A stretch of DNA of 64,000 bases from Flavobacterium sp. UBA7663 (GCF_002483315.1 NZ_DLHR01000012.1:96275-160274); one strand, 5' to 3'; numbered from the stretch's first letter, positions 24,680-34,496 are shown. Program-made: numbers and translations. The notes: generated by a model from the letters alone, not told the origin.

Positions 24680-27600
24680 CTATTTCTTATTTTCAATCCA
24701 TTTTCTGGCATTTACAAAAGCTTCTAACCAAGGTGAAACTTCGTCTTTTTGGCCTCTTTCTGGATAATGTGCCCAGTTCCAAGGGAAAGTTGAACGCTCA
24801 ATGTGTGGCATCATTACTAAATGTCTTCCAGTAGTATCACACATCATAGCGGTGTTGAAATCAGAACCATTTGGATTGGCTGGATAACCTTCGTAAGCAT
24901 ATTTAGCTACAATGTTATATTTCTCTTCTGAATAAGGTAACTTGAATTTTCCTTCTCCGTGTGAAATCCAAACGCCTAATGTAGTTCCTTCTAACGTTGA
25001 TAACATCACCGAATTATTTTTCTGAACCGTTACCGAAGTAAAACCACTTTCGTGTTTGTTCGAAGTATTGTGGTGCATTTTTCCGTGAACTTCGTGTTCT
25101 GGATTAATCAATTCTAATTCCATTAATAATTGACAACCATTACAAATTCCCACAGATAGCGTGTCTTCGCGTTTGTAGAAGTTTTTCAATGCAGTATTTG
25201 CTTTTTCGTTGTATAAAAACGCTCCAGCCCAACCTTTAGCCGAACCTAAAACATCTGAATTCGAAAATCCTCCAACTGCTCCGATGAATTGAATATCTTC
25301 CAATGTTTCTCTTCCCGAAATTAAATCGGTCATGTGTACATCTTTAACATCAAATCCAGCTAAATACATAGCATTTGCCATTTCTCGTTCTGAATTACTT
25401 CCTTTTTCGCGAATAATAGCTGCTTTTGGTCTAGGTTTTGACCCATCAATTACAGGTAGTTTTCCATTAAAATGCGATGGGAAAGTGAATTGTAATTTTT
25501 GATTTTTGTAATTATCAAAACGTGCTGCAGCCATTCCGTTTTTAGCTTGTTTCGAATCTAAAAGGAACGATGTTTTAAACCAAGTATCTCTTAACGTTGA
25601 AATACTAAATGTCAAACTATCATCACCATTGATAATCGTAAACGCATCGCCATCGATAGCTGAACCAATTTTGAAAATCTCTATATTATGTTGTGCGAAA
25701 GTTGATTCGACTTCAGCATTCGCTTGGAAAACAACTCCAATATTTTCATTAAATAAGGCTTTAACTGTATCTTTTTCACCTAAAGAAGTCAAGTCGATTA
25801 ATGCGCCTAATTTATCATCTGCAAAACACATTTCTAATAAAGTTGTGATTAAACCACCGCTTCCAATATCGTGTCCTGCTTTAATTTTTCTGTCTTTAAT
25901 TAAATCTTGTAAAACGTTGAATGCTTTTTTAAAGAATTCCGAGTTTTGAATCGTTGGAACATCATTTCCAATTTTATTCAATACCTGAGCAAATGAACTT
26001 CCACCTAATTTAAACGAATCTTGCGATAAGTTGATGTAGTAAATATTACCGCCATTTCGTTGCAAAACTGGTTCTACTACTTTAGTGATATTTGAACAAT
26101 TTCCAGCTGCCGAAATAATAACGGTTCCTGGAGCAATTACTTCATCATTTGGATATTTTTGCTTCATTGAAAGCGAATCTTTTCCTGTTGGAATATTAAT
26201 TCCCAATTCGATAGCAAAATCCGAACAACCTTTTACGGCTTCATATAAACGAGCATCTTCACCTTCATTTTTACAAGCCCACATCCAGTTAGCTGATAAC
26301 GAAACAGATTTCATTCCTTCTTTTAAAGGAGCCCAAACAATATTTGATAAAGCTTCCCCAATCGCAGTTCTTGAACCCGCTACCGGATTTACTAAAGCTG
26401 AAATAGGTGAGTGCCCAATTGAAGTAGCAATTCCTTCTTTTCCTTTGAAGTCCAATGCCATTACACCAACATTGTTTAAAGGTAATTGTAATGGACCCAC
26501 ACATTGTTGTTTGGCAACACGTCCGCCCACACAACGGTCAACTTTATTTGTTAACCAATCTTTGCAAGCTACTGCTTCTAATTGTAAAACTTGACTTAAG
26601 TAGCTTCCTATATTTTCTTTTGAATATTCTAAATCTGAATAGTTTGTAGCAACGGTTTTATCCGTCATAATGGTTTTTGGCGAACTTCCGAAGAAATCTT
26701 CCAAAGCATAATCCATTGGTTTTAAACCAGTTGATTTTGATTCGAATGTAAATCTATGATCATTAGTTACATCTCCCACTTGATACATAGGAGAACGCTC
26801 TCTGTCGGCAATTCTTTGTAAGGTTTCGATGTCTTTTTCACCAATAACCAATCCCATTCTTTCTTGCGATTCGTTTCCGATGATTTCTTTTGCTGAAAGA
26901 GTAGGGTCGCCAACAGGTAATTTATCTAAATCAATTAATCCACCAGTTTCTTCCACTAATTCAGATAAACAATTCAAATGTCCACCTGCACCATGATCGT
27001 GAATGGAAACAATTGGATTGCTATCGCTTTCTACCAAACCACGAATGGCGTTGGCAGCACGTTTTTGCATTTCTGGATTCGAACGTTGGATAGCATTTAA
27101 TTCAATTCCTGAACCAAAAGCACCTGTATCTGCTGAAGAAACTGCAGCACCACCCATTCCAATTCTATAATTTTCTCCACCTAAAATAACGATTTTATCC
27201 CCAGCAGTAGGTTTCTTTTTAATCGCTTGATCTAATTTTCCGTAACCAATTCCACCTGCTTGCATGATAACTTTATCGTAACCAATTTTACGATTGTTTT
27301 CTTCATGCTCGAAAGTTAAAATAGAACCCGTAATTAAAGGTTGTCCAAATTTATTTCCAAAATCTGAAGCTCCGTTCGAAGCTTTAATTAAAATATCCAT
27401 TGGTGTTTGGTACAACCAAGGTCTTTCGTTCATTCCATTTTCCCAAGGACGTTCTTCTGCCAAACGAGAATAAGAAGTCATATAAACTGCTGTTCCTGCT
27501 AAAGGTAACGAACCTTGTCCACCTGCTAAACGGTCACGAATTTCTCCTCCTGAACCGGTTGCAGCTCCGTTGAAAGGCTCAACTGTTGTTGGGAAGTTGT

Positions 27601-28345
27601 GTGTTTCTGCTTTTAAAGAAAGAACCGAATCAAATTCCTTTTCTTGATAGAAATCAGGTTTGTCAGCGCTTTTTGGTGCGAATTGCGTTACTTTCGGACC
27701 TTTAACAAAAGCTACGTTATCTTTATAAGCCGAAACAATATCATTTGGATTTGTTTCAGATGTTTTCTTAATTAATTTGAATAATGAAGTTGGTTTTTCT
27801 TCGTCATCAATCACAAAAGTTCCATTAAAAATTTTATGACGACAGTGTTCTGAATTGGCTTGTGAGAAAGCAAAAATTTCAGAATCGGTTAATTTTCTAC
27901 CTAATTTTGTAGAAAGATTATCTAGATATTCAACTTCTTCTGGACTCAATGCTAAACCTTCTGATTTATTGTAAGCGTCAATATCTTCAATATCCAAAAT
28001 AGGTTCTGGTTGGATATTAATTGTATAAATTTCTTGATTTAATTCCGAATACTTTTGAGAAAGCATTGGATCGAAATCATTAAAATCGGCAGCTACTTTT
28101 TCAAATTCCTCAATGCGAATGATACCCGAAATTCCCATGTTTTGAGTAATTTCTACAGCATTTGTACTCCAAGGCGTAACCATTGCGGCACGTGGTCCAA
28201 CAAAAAAATCCGACAATACGGATTTTTCTATTTTATGTGCGTTGCCAAAAAGCCAATTTAATTTGTTGATGTCTTCTGATGAAATCTCGTTTTGCGTTTG
28301 AACCGCAAAAACCGTGTTGGATTGGTTTCCGAAGAAATGAATCAT
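24680..28345 (-). CDS. purL: Phosphoribosylformylglycinamidine synthase
   Basis: Converts FGAR, glutamine and ATP to FGAM in de novo purine synthesis. The 1221-residue length is that of the single-chain large PurL. The N-terminal FGAM_N region, two AIR-synthase-like halves (FSQANSEHCRHKIFNG; RVAKQQCVGPLQLPLNN) and the C-terminal glutamine amidotransferase domain are visible, the last with the nucleophilic Cys in VGICNGCQLLMEL and HGEGKF. The promoter in front is a perfect Bacteroidota consensus. It is a single-gene unit. Confidence 0.97.
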   Translation of the reverse strand: MIHFFGNQSNTVFAVQTQNEISSEDINKLNWLFGNAHKIEKSVLSDFFVGPRAAMVTPWSTNAVEITQNMGISGIIRIEEFEKVAADFNDFDPMLSQKYSELNQEIYTINIQPEPILDIEDIDAYNKSEGLALSPEEVEYLDNLSTKLGRKLTDSEIFAFSQANSEHCRHKIFNGTFVIDDEEKPTSLFKLIKKTSETNPNDIVSAYKDNVAFVKGPKVTQFAPKSADKPDFYQEKEFDSVLSLKAETHNFPTTVEPFNGAATGSGGEIRDRLAGGQGSLPLAGTAVYMTSYSRLAEERPWENGMNERPWLYQTPMDILIKASNGASDFGNKFGQPLITGSILTFEHEENNRKIGYDKVIMQAGGIGYGKLDQAIKKKPTAGDKIVILGGENYRIGMGGAAVSSADTGAFGSGIELNAIQRSNPEMQKRAANAIRGLVESDSNPIVSIHDHGAGGHLNCLSELVEETGGLIDLDKLPVGDPTLSAKEIIGNESQERMGLVIGEKDIETLQRIADRERSPMYQVGDVTNDHRFTFESKSTGLKPMDYALEDFFGSSPKTIMTDKTVATNYSDLEYSKENIGSYLSQVLQLEAVACKDWLTNKVDRCVGGRVAKQQCVGPLQLPLNNVGVMALDFKGKEGIATSIGHSPISALVNPVAGSRTAIGEALSNIVWAPLKEGMKSVSLSANWMWACKNEGEDARLYEAVKGCSDFAIELGINIPTGKDSLSMKQKYPNDEVIAPGTVIISAAGNCSNITKVVEPVLQRNGGNIYYINLSQDSFKLGGSSFAQVLNKIGNDVPTIQNSEFFKKAFNVLQDLIKDRKIKAGHDIGSGGLITTLLEMCFADDKLGALIDLTSLGEKDTVKALFNENIGVVFQANAEVESTFAQHNIEIFKIGSAIDGDAFTIINGDDSLTFSISTLRDTWFKTSFLLDSKQAKNGMAAARFDNYKNQKLQFTFPSHFNGKLPVIDGSKPRPKAAIIREKGSNSEREMANAMYLAGFDVKDVHMTDLISGRETLEDIQFIGAVGGFSNSDVLGSAKGWAGAFLYNEKANTALKNFYKREDTLSVGICNGCQLLMELELINPEHEVHGKMHHNTSNKHESGFTSVTVQKNNSVMLSTLEGTTLGVWISHGEGKFKLPYSEEKYNIVAKYAYEGYPANPNGSDFNTAMMCDTTGRHLVMMPHIERSTFPWNWAHYPERGQKDEVSPWLEAFVNARKWIENKK

Positions 28346-28410
28346 TGTAGTTGTGTTTTTAGAGATAAGTCAAGACCTATCTGTATGTTTTGTGTTGTTG
28401 TTTGAAAGTG

Positions 28411-28440
28411 CAAATTTATTCTAAAAAGTTAGAAGTTCAA
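28411..28440 (-). promoter_or_regulatory. Promoter of purL
   Basis: On the minus strand TTG (28438-28440) and TAAATTTG (28411-28418) are separated by exactly 19 bases. It lies 65 bases upstream of the purL start. Confidence 0.8.
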
Positions 28441-28461
28441 AGTTTTAAGACCGCATAAAAA

Positions 28462-28490
28462 CAAAAAAAGCTGTTCTTTTTTGAACAGCT
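28462..28490 (-). terminator. Terminator after the DUF1579 lipoprotein
   Basis: AGCTGTTC/GAACAGCT stem (28469-28476, 28483-28490) with a T6 loop. The minus-strand T-run follows, 20 bases beyond the stop of the DUF1579 gene. Confidence 0.8.
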
Positions 28491-28510
28491 TAATATTTAT
28501 TTGTTGAAAA

Positions 28511-29143
28511 CTAAATTTTACGTTTCGAAACTACTTGCATCGACTTGAATTCTTTGCCATCTTCTGAAACATCAAACATTTCCATTTTTTGATTATTGTC
28601 GTCAATGTATGTTATAACTTCTTTTACTTTTTTAGCTTTTTTTGTCACAGGATCAACCATTTCGCCATGAAAAGTAGATGTTTTTGTGGCTTCATCATAT
28701 TTTCCACGAGTAACCATCATTCCAGTTCCCATATTGTCAATCCAAGTTGATACAAATTCTTCCGTTGCATTATCAAAAGCAACTGTTCCTTTTCCTTCAA
28801 ATGGCATTCCAAACATATCTCCAGAATAAGTTCCTTCTTGATATTTACCACCCATAATCATTTTATAGGTTACGGTAGCAGTAGATTTCATTTCTTGTGG
28901 ATTATCTGGTGACCAAAACGTTAATTCAGCATCCCAAGTTCCACTATCTTTAGCCAACATTTCATGCGCTTTTGATGGTGTAGCATAATCAGTCCAAGCT
29001 TTAGCGACTGTAGCAGAATCTGGTTTTGTTTCGACAGCAACTTCTTCTTTAGTTGTTGTTTCTTCTGGTTTTTGCGCTTCTTCTTTTTTGCAAGAAACGA
29101 ATGTTAAACCAATAATTAAAAGAGATAAAGAGATTTTTTTCAT
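28511..29143 (-). CDS. DUF1579-family lipoprotein
   Basis: 210 residues from ATG 29143: lipoprotein signal (MKKISLSLLIIGLTFVSCKK, lipobox Cys18), an acidic Glu/Thr-rich linker, then a DUF1579 beta-barrel (DSGTWDAELTFWSPDNP, KMIMGGKYQEGTYSGDMFGMPFEGKG, WIDNMGTGMMVTRGKYDE). The frame extends further upstream to 29191, but that would overlap the previous gene and spoil the signal peptide. The family has no established reaction. It follows the beta-helix lipoprotein by 19 bases and is probably co-transcribed with it. Confidence 0.85.
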   Translation of the reverse strand: MKKISLSLLIIGLTFVSCKKEEAQKPEETTTKEEVAVETKPDSATVAKAWTDYATPSKAHEMLAKDSGTWDAELTFWSPDNPQEMKSTATVTYKMIMGGKYQEGTYSGDMFGMPFEGKGTVAFDNATEEFVSTWIDNMGTGMMVTRGKYDEATKTSTFHGEMVDPVTKKAKKVKEVITYIDDNNQKMEMFDVSEDGKEFKSMQVVSKRKI

Positions 29144-29162
29144 AATTGTATAGTTTAATTGA

Positions 29163-30722
29163 TTAGTCAAAAGTAGTCCAATTGAAGGCACCCATGTCAG
29201 ATGGATTAGCTCTTGGATTATTCAAAATATCATTAAAACTAGAGTAGGTATTGTCAGCAGTTCCTCTTGCTGCAGAATCTTCTCCAATAATTAATTCATT
29301 GTTTCTTGCATCTTTAAAATCGGGATTATTAACAGTTGAATTGGTAGCAATTAAGCAAGTATCATAAAGAGTAGCATTAGTAAAATCATACAACGGATTA
29401 TTCGTAAATTGATTACTAAAATCGGCAAATTTGATTAAGCAATGGTCAAAATTGTAAACAAAAGTTGTTCCTTCTTTTTTCAGGTTAATGGCTAAATTAC
29501 TAGAAGAATGAATAATACAATTTTTGAAATTAGCTTTGGTAAGTGCATAAATCGCATTTCCATCATAATCATCTAATAAAACTGCGGTTTGCGTTGGACT
29601 CGGCCAATAATTTGCAAACGTACAATGTGTAAATTCATAACTTCCGCCAAAACTTCCTGCAAAAGAAGCTTGACCACAATTATTGATAACCATGTTTCTT
29701 CCTTCAATGTTTCCAGTTCGAGCTAAAAGCCCAACATTTGCACAATTATAAATTTGAGTATTTTCGATATCTAAAGTTGGTGTAGGACTGCCATCATTTC
29801 CAGAAACTAAAATTCCAACAGTTGCATTTTTTATCGTTAAATTAGAAATTTGATTGTTTGTACTACCTTGTGTTAGCCAAATGGTTCCCCATTGACCTGG
29901 AACTTCAGCAAAATCGGGTTCTAAACGATCACCTTCAAAGATGACTTCGTTTTCTAAGGCTGCGGTTGTTGAATTTGTTCCATTCACATGAATTGAAGCG
30001 TTGTTAGCAACAATTAATCCTGATTCAGCATGAAAATGAATTCTTGCTCCAGCATCTACAACAAGTGTTTTGTTTGAAGGAACAGCCGCATAACCATAGA
30101 TGACATAAGGTTTGGTATTGGTCCAATGTAATTCGTTTCCATTCATTGGATTTGTTTCTTCCAAAAATCGACCACGAATCGTAATAGGATTTCCGTCACC
30201 ATCAACTCCTAAGTTTAGTTCATCATAAGTATAGGATTCATCTGGATTTTGAACTCTTCCAGGATAAATAAAATAAGCATCTTGAATTAGAGTAACCAAT
30301 TCCACTTTTTGGTGATTTGGATTCAATTCATCACCAAACAAAATTTTATCAGTATAAAGAAAATCGGTAGGATTTGCATCGGCAACTTCGGCAGTAACGG
30401 AAACAAAAATGTACATACTATCTTTTGCCAAGATTTCTACATTTTCAAATACTTGACCTGCTATTCCATCTACCATTAATCGATATTTTGAAGTAGTTCC
30501 TTTGCCTAATCGTACAGAAGGAATCGAAATGTTTTTATCACTTCGGTTGTACACTTTTAATGTATAAGTACTTGAACCAATATCAGTAAAAACAGTATCT
30601 AAATAAACGGTGTCTTTAGAAAATTCCAAACCACCAGTTCTTGATTCAAAATCAAAATCGTTTCGGCATGAAGTTAATGAAACGGCAAATCCTATTAGTA
30701 ATAAAAGTAATAAACGACGCAT
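29163..30722 (-). CDS. Right-handed beta-helix lipoprotein
   Basis: 519 residues with a lipoprotein signal peptide (LLLLLLIGFAVSLTSCRN). An N-terminal immunoglobulin-like part (SSTYTLKVYNRSDKNISIPSV) is followed, from about 220 on, by repeats that fit a parallel beta-helix: AGARIHFHAESGLIVANNASIHV, NLTIKNATVGILV, IYNCANVGLLARTG, and finally NPSDMGAFNW. Beta-helix lipoproteins of this kind sit on the cell surface in Bacteroidota; the ligand or substrate is unknown. Confidence 0.82.
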   Translation of the reverse strand: MRRLLLLLLIGFAVSLTSCRNDFDFESRTGGLEFSKDTVYLDTVFTDIGSSTYTLKVYNRSDKNISIPSVRLGKGTTSKYRLMVDGIAGQVFENVEILAKDSMYIFVSVTAEVADANPTDFLYTDKILFGDELNPNHQKVELVTLIQDAYFIYPGRVQNPDESYTYDELNLGVDGDGNPITIRGRFLEETNPMNGNELHWTNTKPYVIYGYAAVPSNKTLVVDAGARIHFHAESGLIVANNASIHVNGTNSTTAALENEVIFEGDRLEPDFAEVPGQWGTIWLTQGSTNNQISNLTIKNATVGILVSGNDGSPTPTLDIENTQIYNCANVGLLARTGNIEGRNMVINNCGQASFAGSFGGSYEFTHCTFANYWPSPTQTAVLLDDYDGNAIYALTKANFKNCIIHSSSNLAINLKKEGTTFVYNFDHCLIKFADFSNQFTNNPLYDFTNATLYDTCLIATNSTVNNPDFKDARNNELIIGEDSAARGTADNTYSSFNDILNNPRANPSDMGAFNWTTFD

Positions 30723-30786
30723 GTAGAGTTAATTTTTGTAAATGTAATTATTAATTTAAATTTTTGAAAATAAACTTTTCGTTTTA

Positions 30787-30920
30787 ACCACATAGAAACA
30801 TAGATAACCTTTTTGACTGAGTTCATTTTAGTTCAAATATTGAATTATATAGGGCTATGTTTCCTAATGTAAAGTTTGAACGCCTTTAAATTCAATTATA
30901 GGACTATGTTTCTATGTGGT
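30787..30920. repeat. 134-bp element with 17-bp perfect terminal inverted repeats
   Basis: ACCACATAGAAACATAG (30787-30803) is exactly complementary to 30904-30920. Inside, a related CTATGTTTCCTA segment (about 30853-30864) repeats part of the right arm. It lies in the 277-base gap between the divergent beta-helix gene and menI. It has no ORF. The pattern fits a non-autonomous interspersed repeat. Similar ACCACATAGAAACATAG sequences occur between genes in Flavobacterium (recalled, not searched). Confidence 0.65.
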
Positions 30921-31026
30921 AATTATTTTGTTTTATTCAATTTCAGTTGCGTGACAAATATTTATAAAACGTTAAATAACATGAAATATTCTATTCGGAA
31001 TGTTTAATTTTACAAAAAATAAAGTT

Positions 31027-31452
31027 ATGATGTTTGATAGAGAAAAAATGTTGCAATTGTGTAACGATTGGAGCAAAAATACTTTAATGAATACCTTAGA
31101 AATAGTTTACACCGATGCAGGTGAAGATTTCTTAACGGCTACAATGCCAGTAAATCCTAGAGTGCATCAACCCATGGGATTATTACATGGTGGAGCTTCT
31201 GTTGCTTTGGCAGAAAGTGTCGGAAGTGCCGCTTCACTAATGTTTGTAAATCCAGAAAAACAAGAAGTTCGTGGTATCGAAATTTCGGCAAATCATTTAA
31301 AAAGTAAACGAGAAGGAATGGTTACGGCAACAGCAAAAATCATTCATAAAGGAGCAAGTATTCATTTGTGGGAAATTAGAATTGTAGACGAAGAAGGAAA
31401 ATTGATTTCGCTTTGTAAATTGACTAATATGGTACTTTCAAGAAGACAATAA
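31027..31452 (+). CDS. menI: Hotdog-fold thioesterase, probable DHNA-CoA thioesterase
   Basis: 141 residues of the PaaI/MenI type: NPRVHQPMGLLHGGASVALAESVGSAASLMF carries the HGGA motif and catalytic glutamate, and EISANHLKSKREGMVTATAKIIHKGASIHLWEIRI completes the fold. It hydrolyses 1,4-dihydroxy-2-naphthoyl-CoA in menaquinone synthesis. Its stop overlaps the start of the isochorismate synthase gene by one base, which supports MenI over other PaaI thioesterases. ATGATG at 31027 is chosen because the upstream ATG at 31000 adds a nine-residue tail that homologues, as I recall them, lack. Confidence 0.82.
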   Translation: MMFDREKMLQLCNDWSKNTLMNTLEIVYTDAGEDFLTATMPVNPRVHQPMGLLHGGASVALAESVGSAASLMFVNPEKQEVRGIEISANHLKSKREGMVTATAKIIHKGASIHLWEIRIVDEEGKLISLCKLTNMVLSRRQ

Positions 31453-32486
31453 TGCAAGTTTTCGAAGAAATACAAGCTTTATTATCGCAACAAAAACCGT
31501 TTGTGTGTTATGTAAAACCAAATGAAACGGTTTGGAATTTGCTTGCACAAGAAAATGATGGAATCATTGAATTTTCAGGTCAAGCCGGATTTGTATTTAT
31601 GCCTTTTCATGAAGGAACGCATGTAGTAATTCCGTTTGAAAGCAATTCGTTTTCTCAAGGAAATCTTGAAAAATTAGAGCAAAAATCATCTGAAAATTTC
31701 ACTACTCAAACAAATCAAAAAGAAGCTTTTGAGAATTTAGTTTCCAAAGGAGTTTCCGCTATTCAAAATGGCGAATTTGATAAAGTGGTTTTGTCTCGTA
31801 AAATCATTCTGAAGGAACAAATCTCAATTGTAGAAACCTTTCAGAACTTGATTTCTGCTTATCCAACGGCTTTTTGCTATTTGTTTTTTCATCCAAAAAT
31901 TGGTTTATGGATGGGAGCAACACCTGAGCAATTAGTAAAAATCAATCAAAATCAGTTTGAAACGGTGGCTTTGGCGGGAACGCAATTGTATTCCGAAAAT
32001 GTAATTTGGGCAACCAAAGAAATAGAAGAACAACAATTTGTAACCGATTACATTGTTACTAAAGTAAAAGATAAAGTAACTCAACTTATGGTTACTGATG
32101 CTAAAACAATTAAAGCTGGAAATTTAGCACATTTAAAATCATTTATTTCAGGAGAATTGACAGCTGATTTTCAGGCGAATAATTTAATAAAAACGTTACA
32201 TCCTACGCCAGCAGTTTGTGGTTTACCCAAAGAGAATACAATTGATTTCATTCTAAAAAATGAAGGTTATAATCGAAAATATTATGCTGGATTTTTAGGC
32301 GAATACAATAAAGACAATCAAACCGATTTATTCGTAAATTTACGCTGTTTAGAAGTGGAAAATGATGTCGTGAATATTTACGTTGGTTGCGGTATCACAA
32401 AAGACAGTAATCCTGAAAAGGAATTCATAGAAACTGAGAATAAATCGATGACTATGCGAAATGTTCTAGTGGACAGTGTTCAGTAA
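31452..32486 (+). CDS. menF: Isochorismate synthase
   Basis: Converts chorismate to isochorismate, the entry step to menaquinone. The 344-residue protein shows the chorismate-binding core: KVVLSRKIIL, PTAFCYLFFHPKIGLWMGATPEQLV, FETVALAGTQL, the HLKSFISGEL region, LHPTPAVCGLPKENTIDFI and YAGFLGEYN with a final VGCGITKDSNPEKEFIETENK. It is coupled to the thioesterase gene by TAATG. It is shorter than E. coli MenF, as usual in Bacteroidota. Confidence 0.92.
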   Translation: MQVFEEIQALLSQQKPFVCYVKPNETVWNLLAQENDGIIEFSGQAGFVFMPFHEGTHVVIPFESNSFSQGNLEKLEQKSSENFTTQTNQKEAFENLVSKGVSAIQNGEFDKVVLSRKIILKEQISIVETFQNLISAYPTAFCYLFFHPKIGLWMGATPEQLVKINQNQFETVALAGTQLYSENVIWATKEIEEQQFVTDYIVTKVKDKVTQLMVTDAKTIKAGNLAHLKSFISGELTADFQANNLIKTLHPTPAVCGLPKENTIDFILKNEGYNRKYYAGFLGEYNKDNQTDLFVNLRCLEVENDVVNIYVGCGITKDSNPEKEFIETENKSMTMRNVLVDSVQ

Positions 32487-32544
32487 TCGGTGTTCAGTAA
32501 AAAAATCTTAGTGACTTAGTGCCTTCGTGGCAAAATTAAAATAT

Positions 32545-33261
32545 ATGAAATTAGACATATTAGCTTTTGGAGCGCATCCAGATGATGTAGAATTAGGTTG
32601 TAGTGGCACTATTGCCAAAGAAGTTAGCCTTGGAAAGAAAGTCGGGATTATCGATTTAACTCGTGGCGAACTTGGTACACGCGGTTCGGTTGAAATTCGG
32701 AATTCGGAATCGGCTAAAGCTTCTGAGATTTTAGGTGTTTCTGTACGTGAGAATTTAGATATGCGTGATGGTTTTTTTATCAATGATGAAGCTCATCAGT
32801 TAAAAGTCATTCAAATGTTACGCAAATACCGTCCCGAAATCGTGTTATGCAATGCAATTACCGATAGACACATCGATCACGGAAAAGGAAGTAAATTGGT
32901 TAGTGATGCTTGTTTTTTATCAGGTTTGGTTAAAATTGAAACTGAATTAAACGGAGAAAAACAACAAGCTTGGCGACCAAAAGTAGTCTACCATTACATT
33001 CAATGGCAAAACATTACACCTGATTTTGTAGTAGATATTTCTGGATTTCTAGATAAAAAAATGGAATCGGTGTTAGCGTATGGTTCGCAATTTTATGATC
33101 CTAATTCTAAAGAACCCGTTACGCCAATTACTTCAAAAACATTTTTAGACAGTGTAAAATACCGTGCTGAAGACCTTGGAAGGCTAGTAGGAGTGGCCTA
33201 TGCCGAAGGTTTTACAACTGAAAGATATTTGGCAGTCAATAGTTTAGACGATTTGAAATAA
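32545..33261 (+). CDS. bshB1: Bacillithiol biosynthesis deacetylase BshB1
   Basis: Removes the acetyl group from GlcNAc-malate in bacillithiol synthesis. The 238-residue LmbE-like protein carries the zinc motif AHPDDVELGCSG, then TRGELGTRGSVEIRNSES, and the second histidine motif DRHIDHGKGSKLVSDACFLSGL. ATG 32545 is the natural start; the GTG at 32527 falls in a repeat-like stretch. It indicates that the organism makes bacillithiol as its low-molecular-weight thiol. Confidence 0.93.
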   Translation: MKLDILAFGAHPDDVELGCSGTIAKEVSLGKKVGIIDLTRGELGTRGSVEIRNSESAKASEILGVSVRENLDMRDGFFINDEAHQLKVIQMLRKYRPEIVLCNAITDRHIDHGKGSKLVSDACFLSGLVKIETELNGEKQQAWRPKVVYHYIQWQNITPDFVVDISGFLDKKMESVLAYGSQFYDPNSKEPVTPITSKTFLDSVKYRAEDLGRLVGVAYAEGFTTERYLAVNSLDDLK

Positions 33262-33288
33262 AATAGTAGTAAAAAAGTAAAAAAAATC

Positions 33289-33319
33289 TTTGCAAGATTG
33301 TAGGAAACACCTATATTTG
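33289..33319 (+). promoter_or_regulatory. Promoter of tRNA-His
   Basis: TTTG (33289-33292), 19 bases, TATATTTG (33312-33319). It is a perfect Bacteroidota consensus, 41 bases before the tRNA. Confidence 0.85.
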
Positions 33320-33360
33320 CACTCGCAAAAGAATTAAGATTCTCTTGTTCAAAACAAATG

Positions 33361-33434
<74 letters not shown>

Positions 33435-33445
33435 CTTTAAATTAG

Positions 33446-33473
33446 AAAGCCCTGAATTTTCAGGGCTTTTTTT
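33446..33473 (+). terminator. Terminator of tRNA-His
   Basis: Stem AAAGCCCTGA/TCAGGGCTTT (33446-33455, 33460-33469) with a 4-base loop and a T-run, directly after the tRNA. Confidence 0.85.
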
Positions 33474-33490
33474 ATGGAATAAACTTTCTT

Positions 33491-34417
33491 TTAAATCGAA
33501 GTATCAATTTTATAATGCATTGTAATGGTCATTACATATTGAATTCCCACTTCAGTTTGGTTGGGATTGATGACTTTGTCAAAACCTGCGCTTGAAATTC
33601 CGTCGTAATAAAAAGTCTTATTTTTTCTGGCAATTTTCTTTAAATATGGACTTCTGTTGTTGTAATTGGTTTGAATTTCTGCTGTTTCAAAAGCTTGGTA
33701 GGTATTGTATTGTGTTTTTGGGAAAACCGTTGCAAATTCTTCTGTAGCTGTTGGTGTTCCAATGATTCGCTTTCCAAACGCCTTCATGTATCTAATTTTT
33801 TTCGCTTCAGCTAAAACTAAGGCTTCATCAAAAAGTGAATTATGAATGGCATCCGTTTCATTGTTGTAATATTCCACTTTTATCACATCATGAATTTCAA
33901 AATCGGAAGCCAAAGCAATTATTTTTTCCAAACTATTTACGTTTGAAGTTGAAACGATAATGTTCTTTTTGATTTCAAATCCTTTTTCAATTTGCTCAGA
34001 ATTCATACCATTTACTTCAAAATCATAAATTTTGGTTTGCGAAATAAAATCGATGTACACATTTTCTTTTTTCACACCCAACGATTTCATTTTTTCGATA
34101 AAACCCGTAATTCTTGCCGTAATTTTTTTGCTACAACCAGCAACCGTTTCATCTTCTTCGTTTAAACCAAACGTCATTACAAAGCCATCTGCTTTTTTGT
34201 TGAGTAAAATTTTTACAGAAACCGATAAAACATTATCATTGATAGACACTTTACTGTTATTTGGTAACGATTCCTGGTTGTAATTGTTGCCGTTGTAATT
34301 GTTTTTTCCATAGACTTGATTGCCACTAATTTGTGCCGAAACACTTAAAACATTTAGTAAAAGTAAAGCAATAATTAGTCTCCGTTTTCCGTTTAGTTGT
34401 TGTACTTGCGTTTTCAT
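33491..34417 (-). CDS. SIMPL-domain (DUF541) secreted protein
   Basis: 308 residues with a signal peptide (RRLIIALLLLNVLSVSAQ) after a basic start, an Asn/Tyr/Gly-rich linker (NQVYGKNNYNGNNYNQ), then a SIMPL-type domain: long helices alternating with strands, with ITARITGFIEKMKSLGVKKENVYIDFIS, EIKKNIIVSTSNVNSLEKIIALASDFEI and AEAKKIRYMKAFGKRI. SIMPL proteins are periplasmic or outer-membrane proteins of uncertain role. It is single-gene and divergent from the 300-residue gene across a 163-base gap that contains an inverted repeat. Confidence 0.8.
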   Translation of the reverse strand: MKTQVQQLNGKRRLIIALLLLNVLSVSAQISGNQVYGKNNYNGNNYNQESLPNNSKVSINDNVLSVSVKILLNKKADGFVMTFGLNEEDETVAGCSKKITARITGFIEKMKSLGVKKENVYIDFISQTKIYDFEVNGMNSEQIEKGFEIKKNIIVSTSNVNSLEKIIALASDFEIHDVIKVEYYNNETDAIHNSLFDEALVLAEAKKIRYMKAFGKRIIGTPTATEEFATVFPKTQYNTYQAFETAEIQTNYNNRSPYLKKIARKNKTFYYDGISSAGFDKVINPNQTEVGIQYVMTITMHYKIDTSI

Positions 34418-34496
34418 ATTTTCTTGTTTTTTAAATTATTATGGTGCAATAGTACATTCGCAAAACAAATTTTAGTTGGCAAATCAACTTTCCTTT

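Noticed and set aside
25629..26649. ORFs on both strands inside purL
   Set aside because: They are alternative-frame readings of the purL coding region without conserved features.
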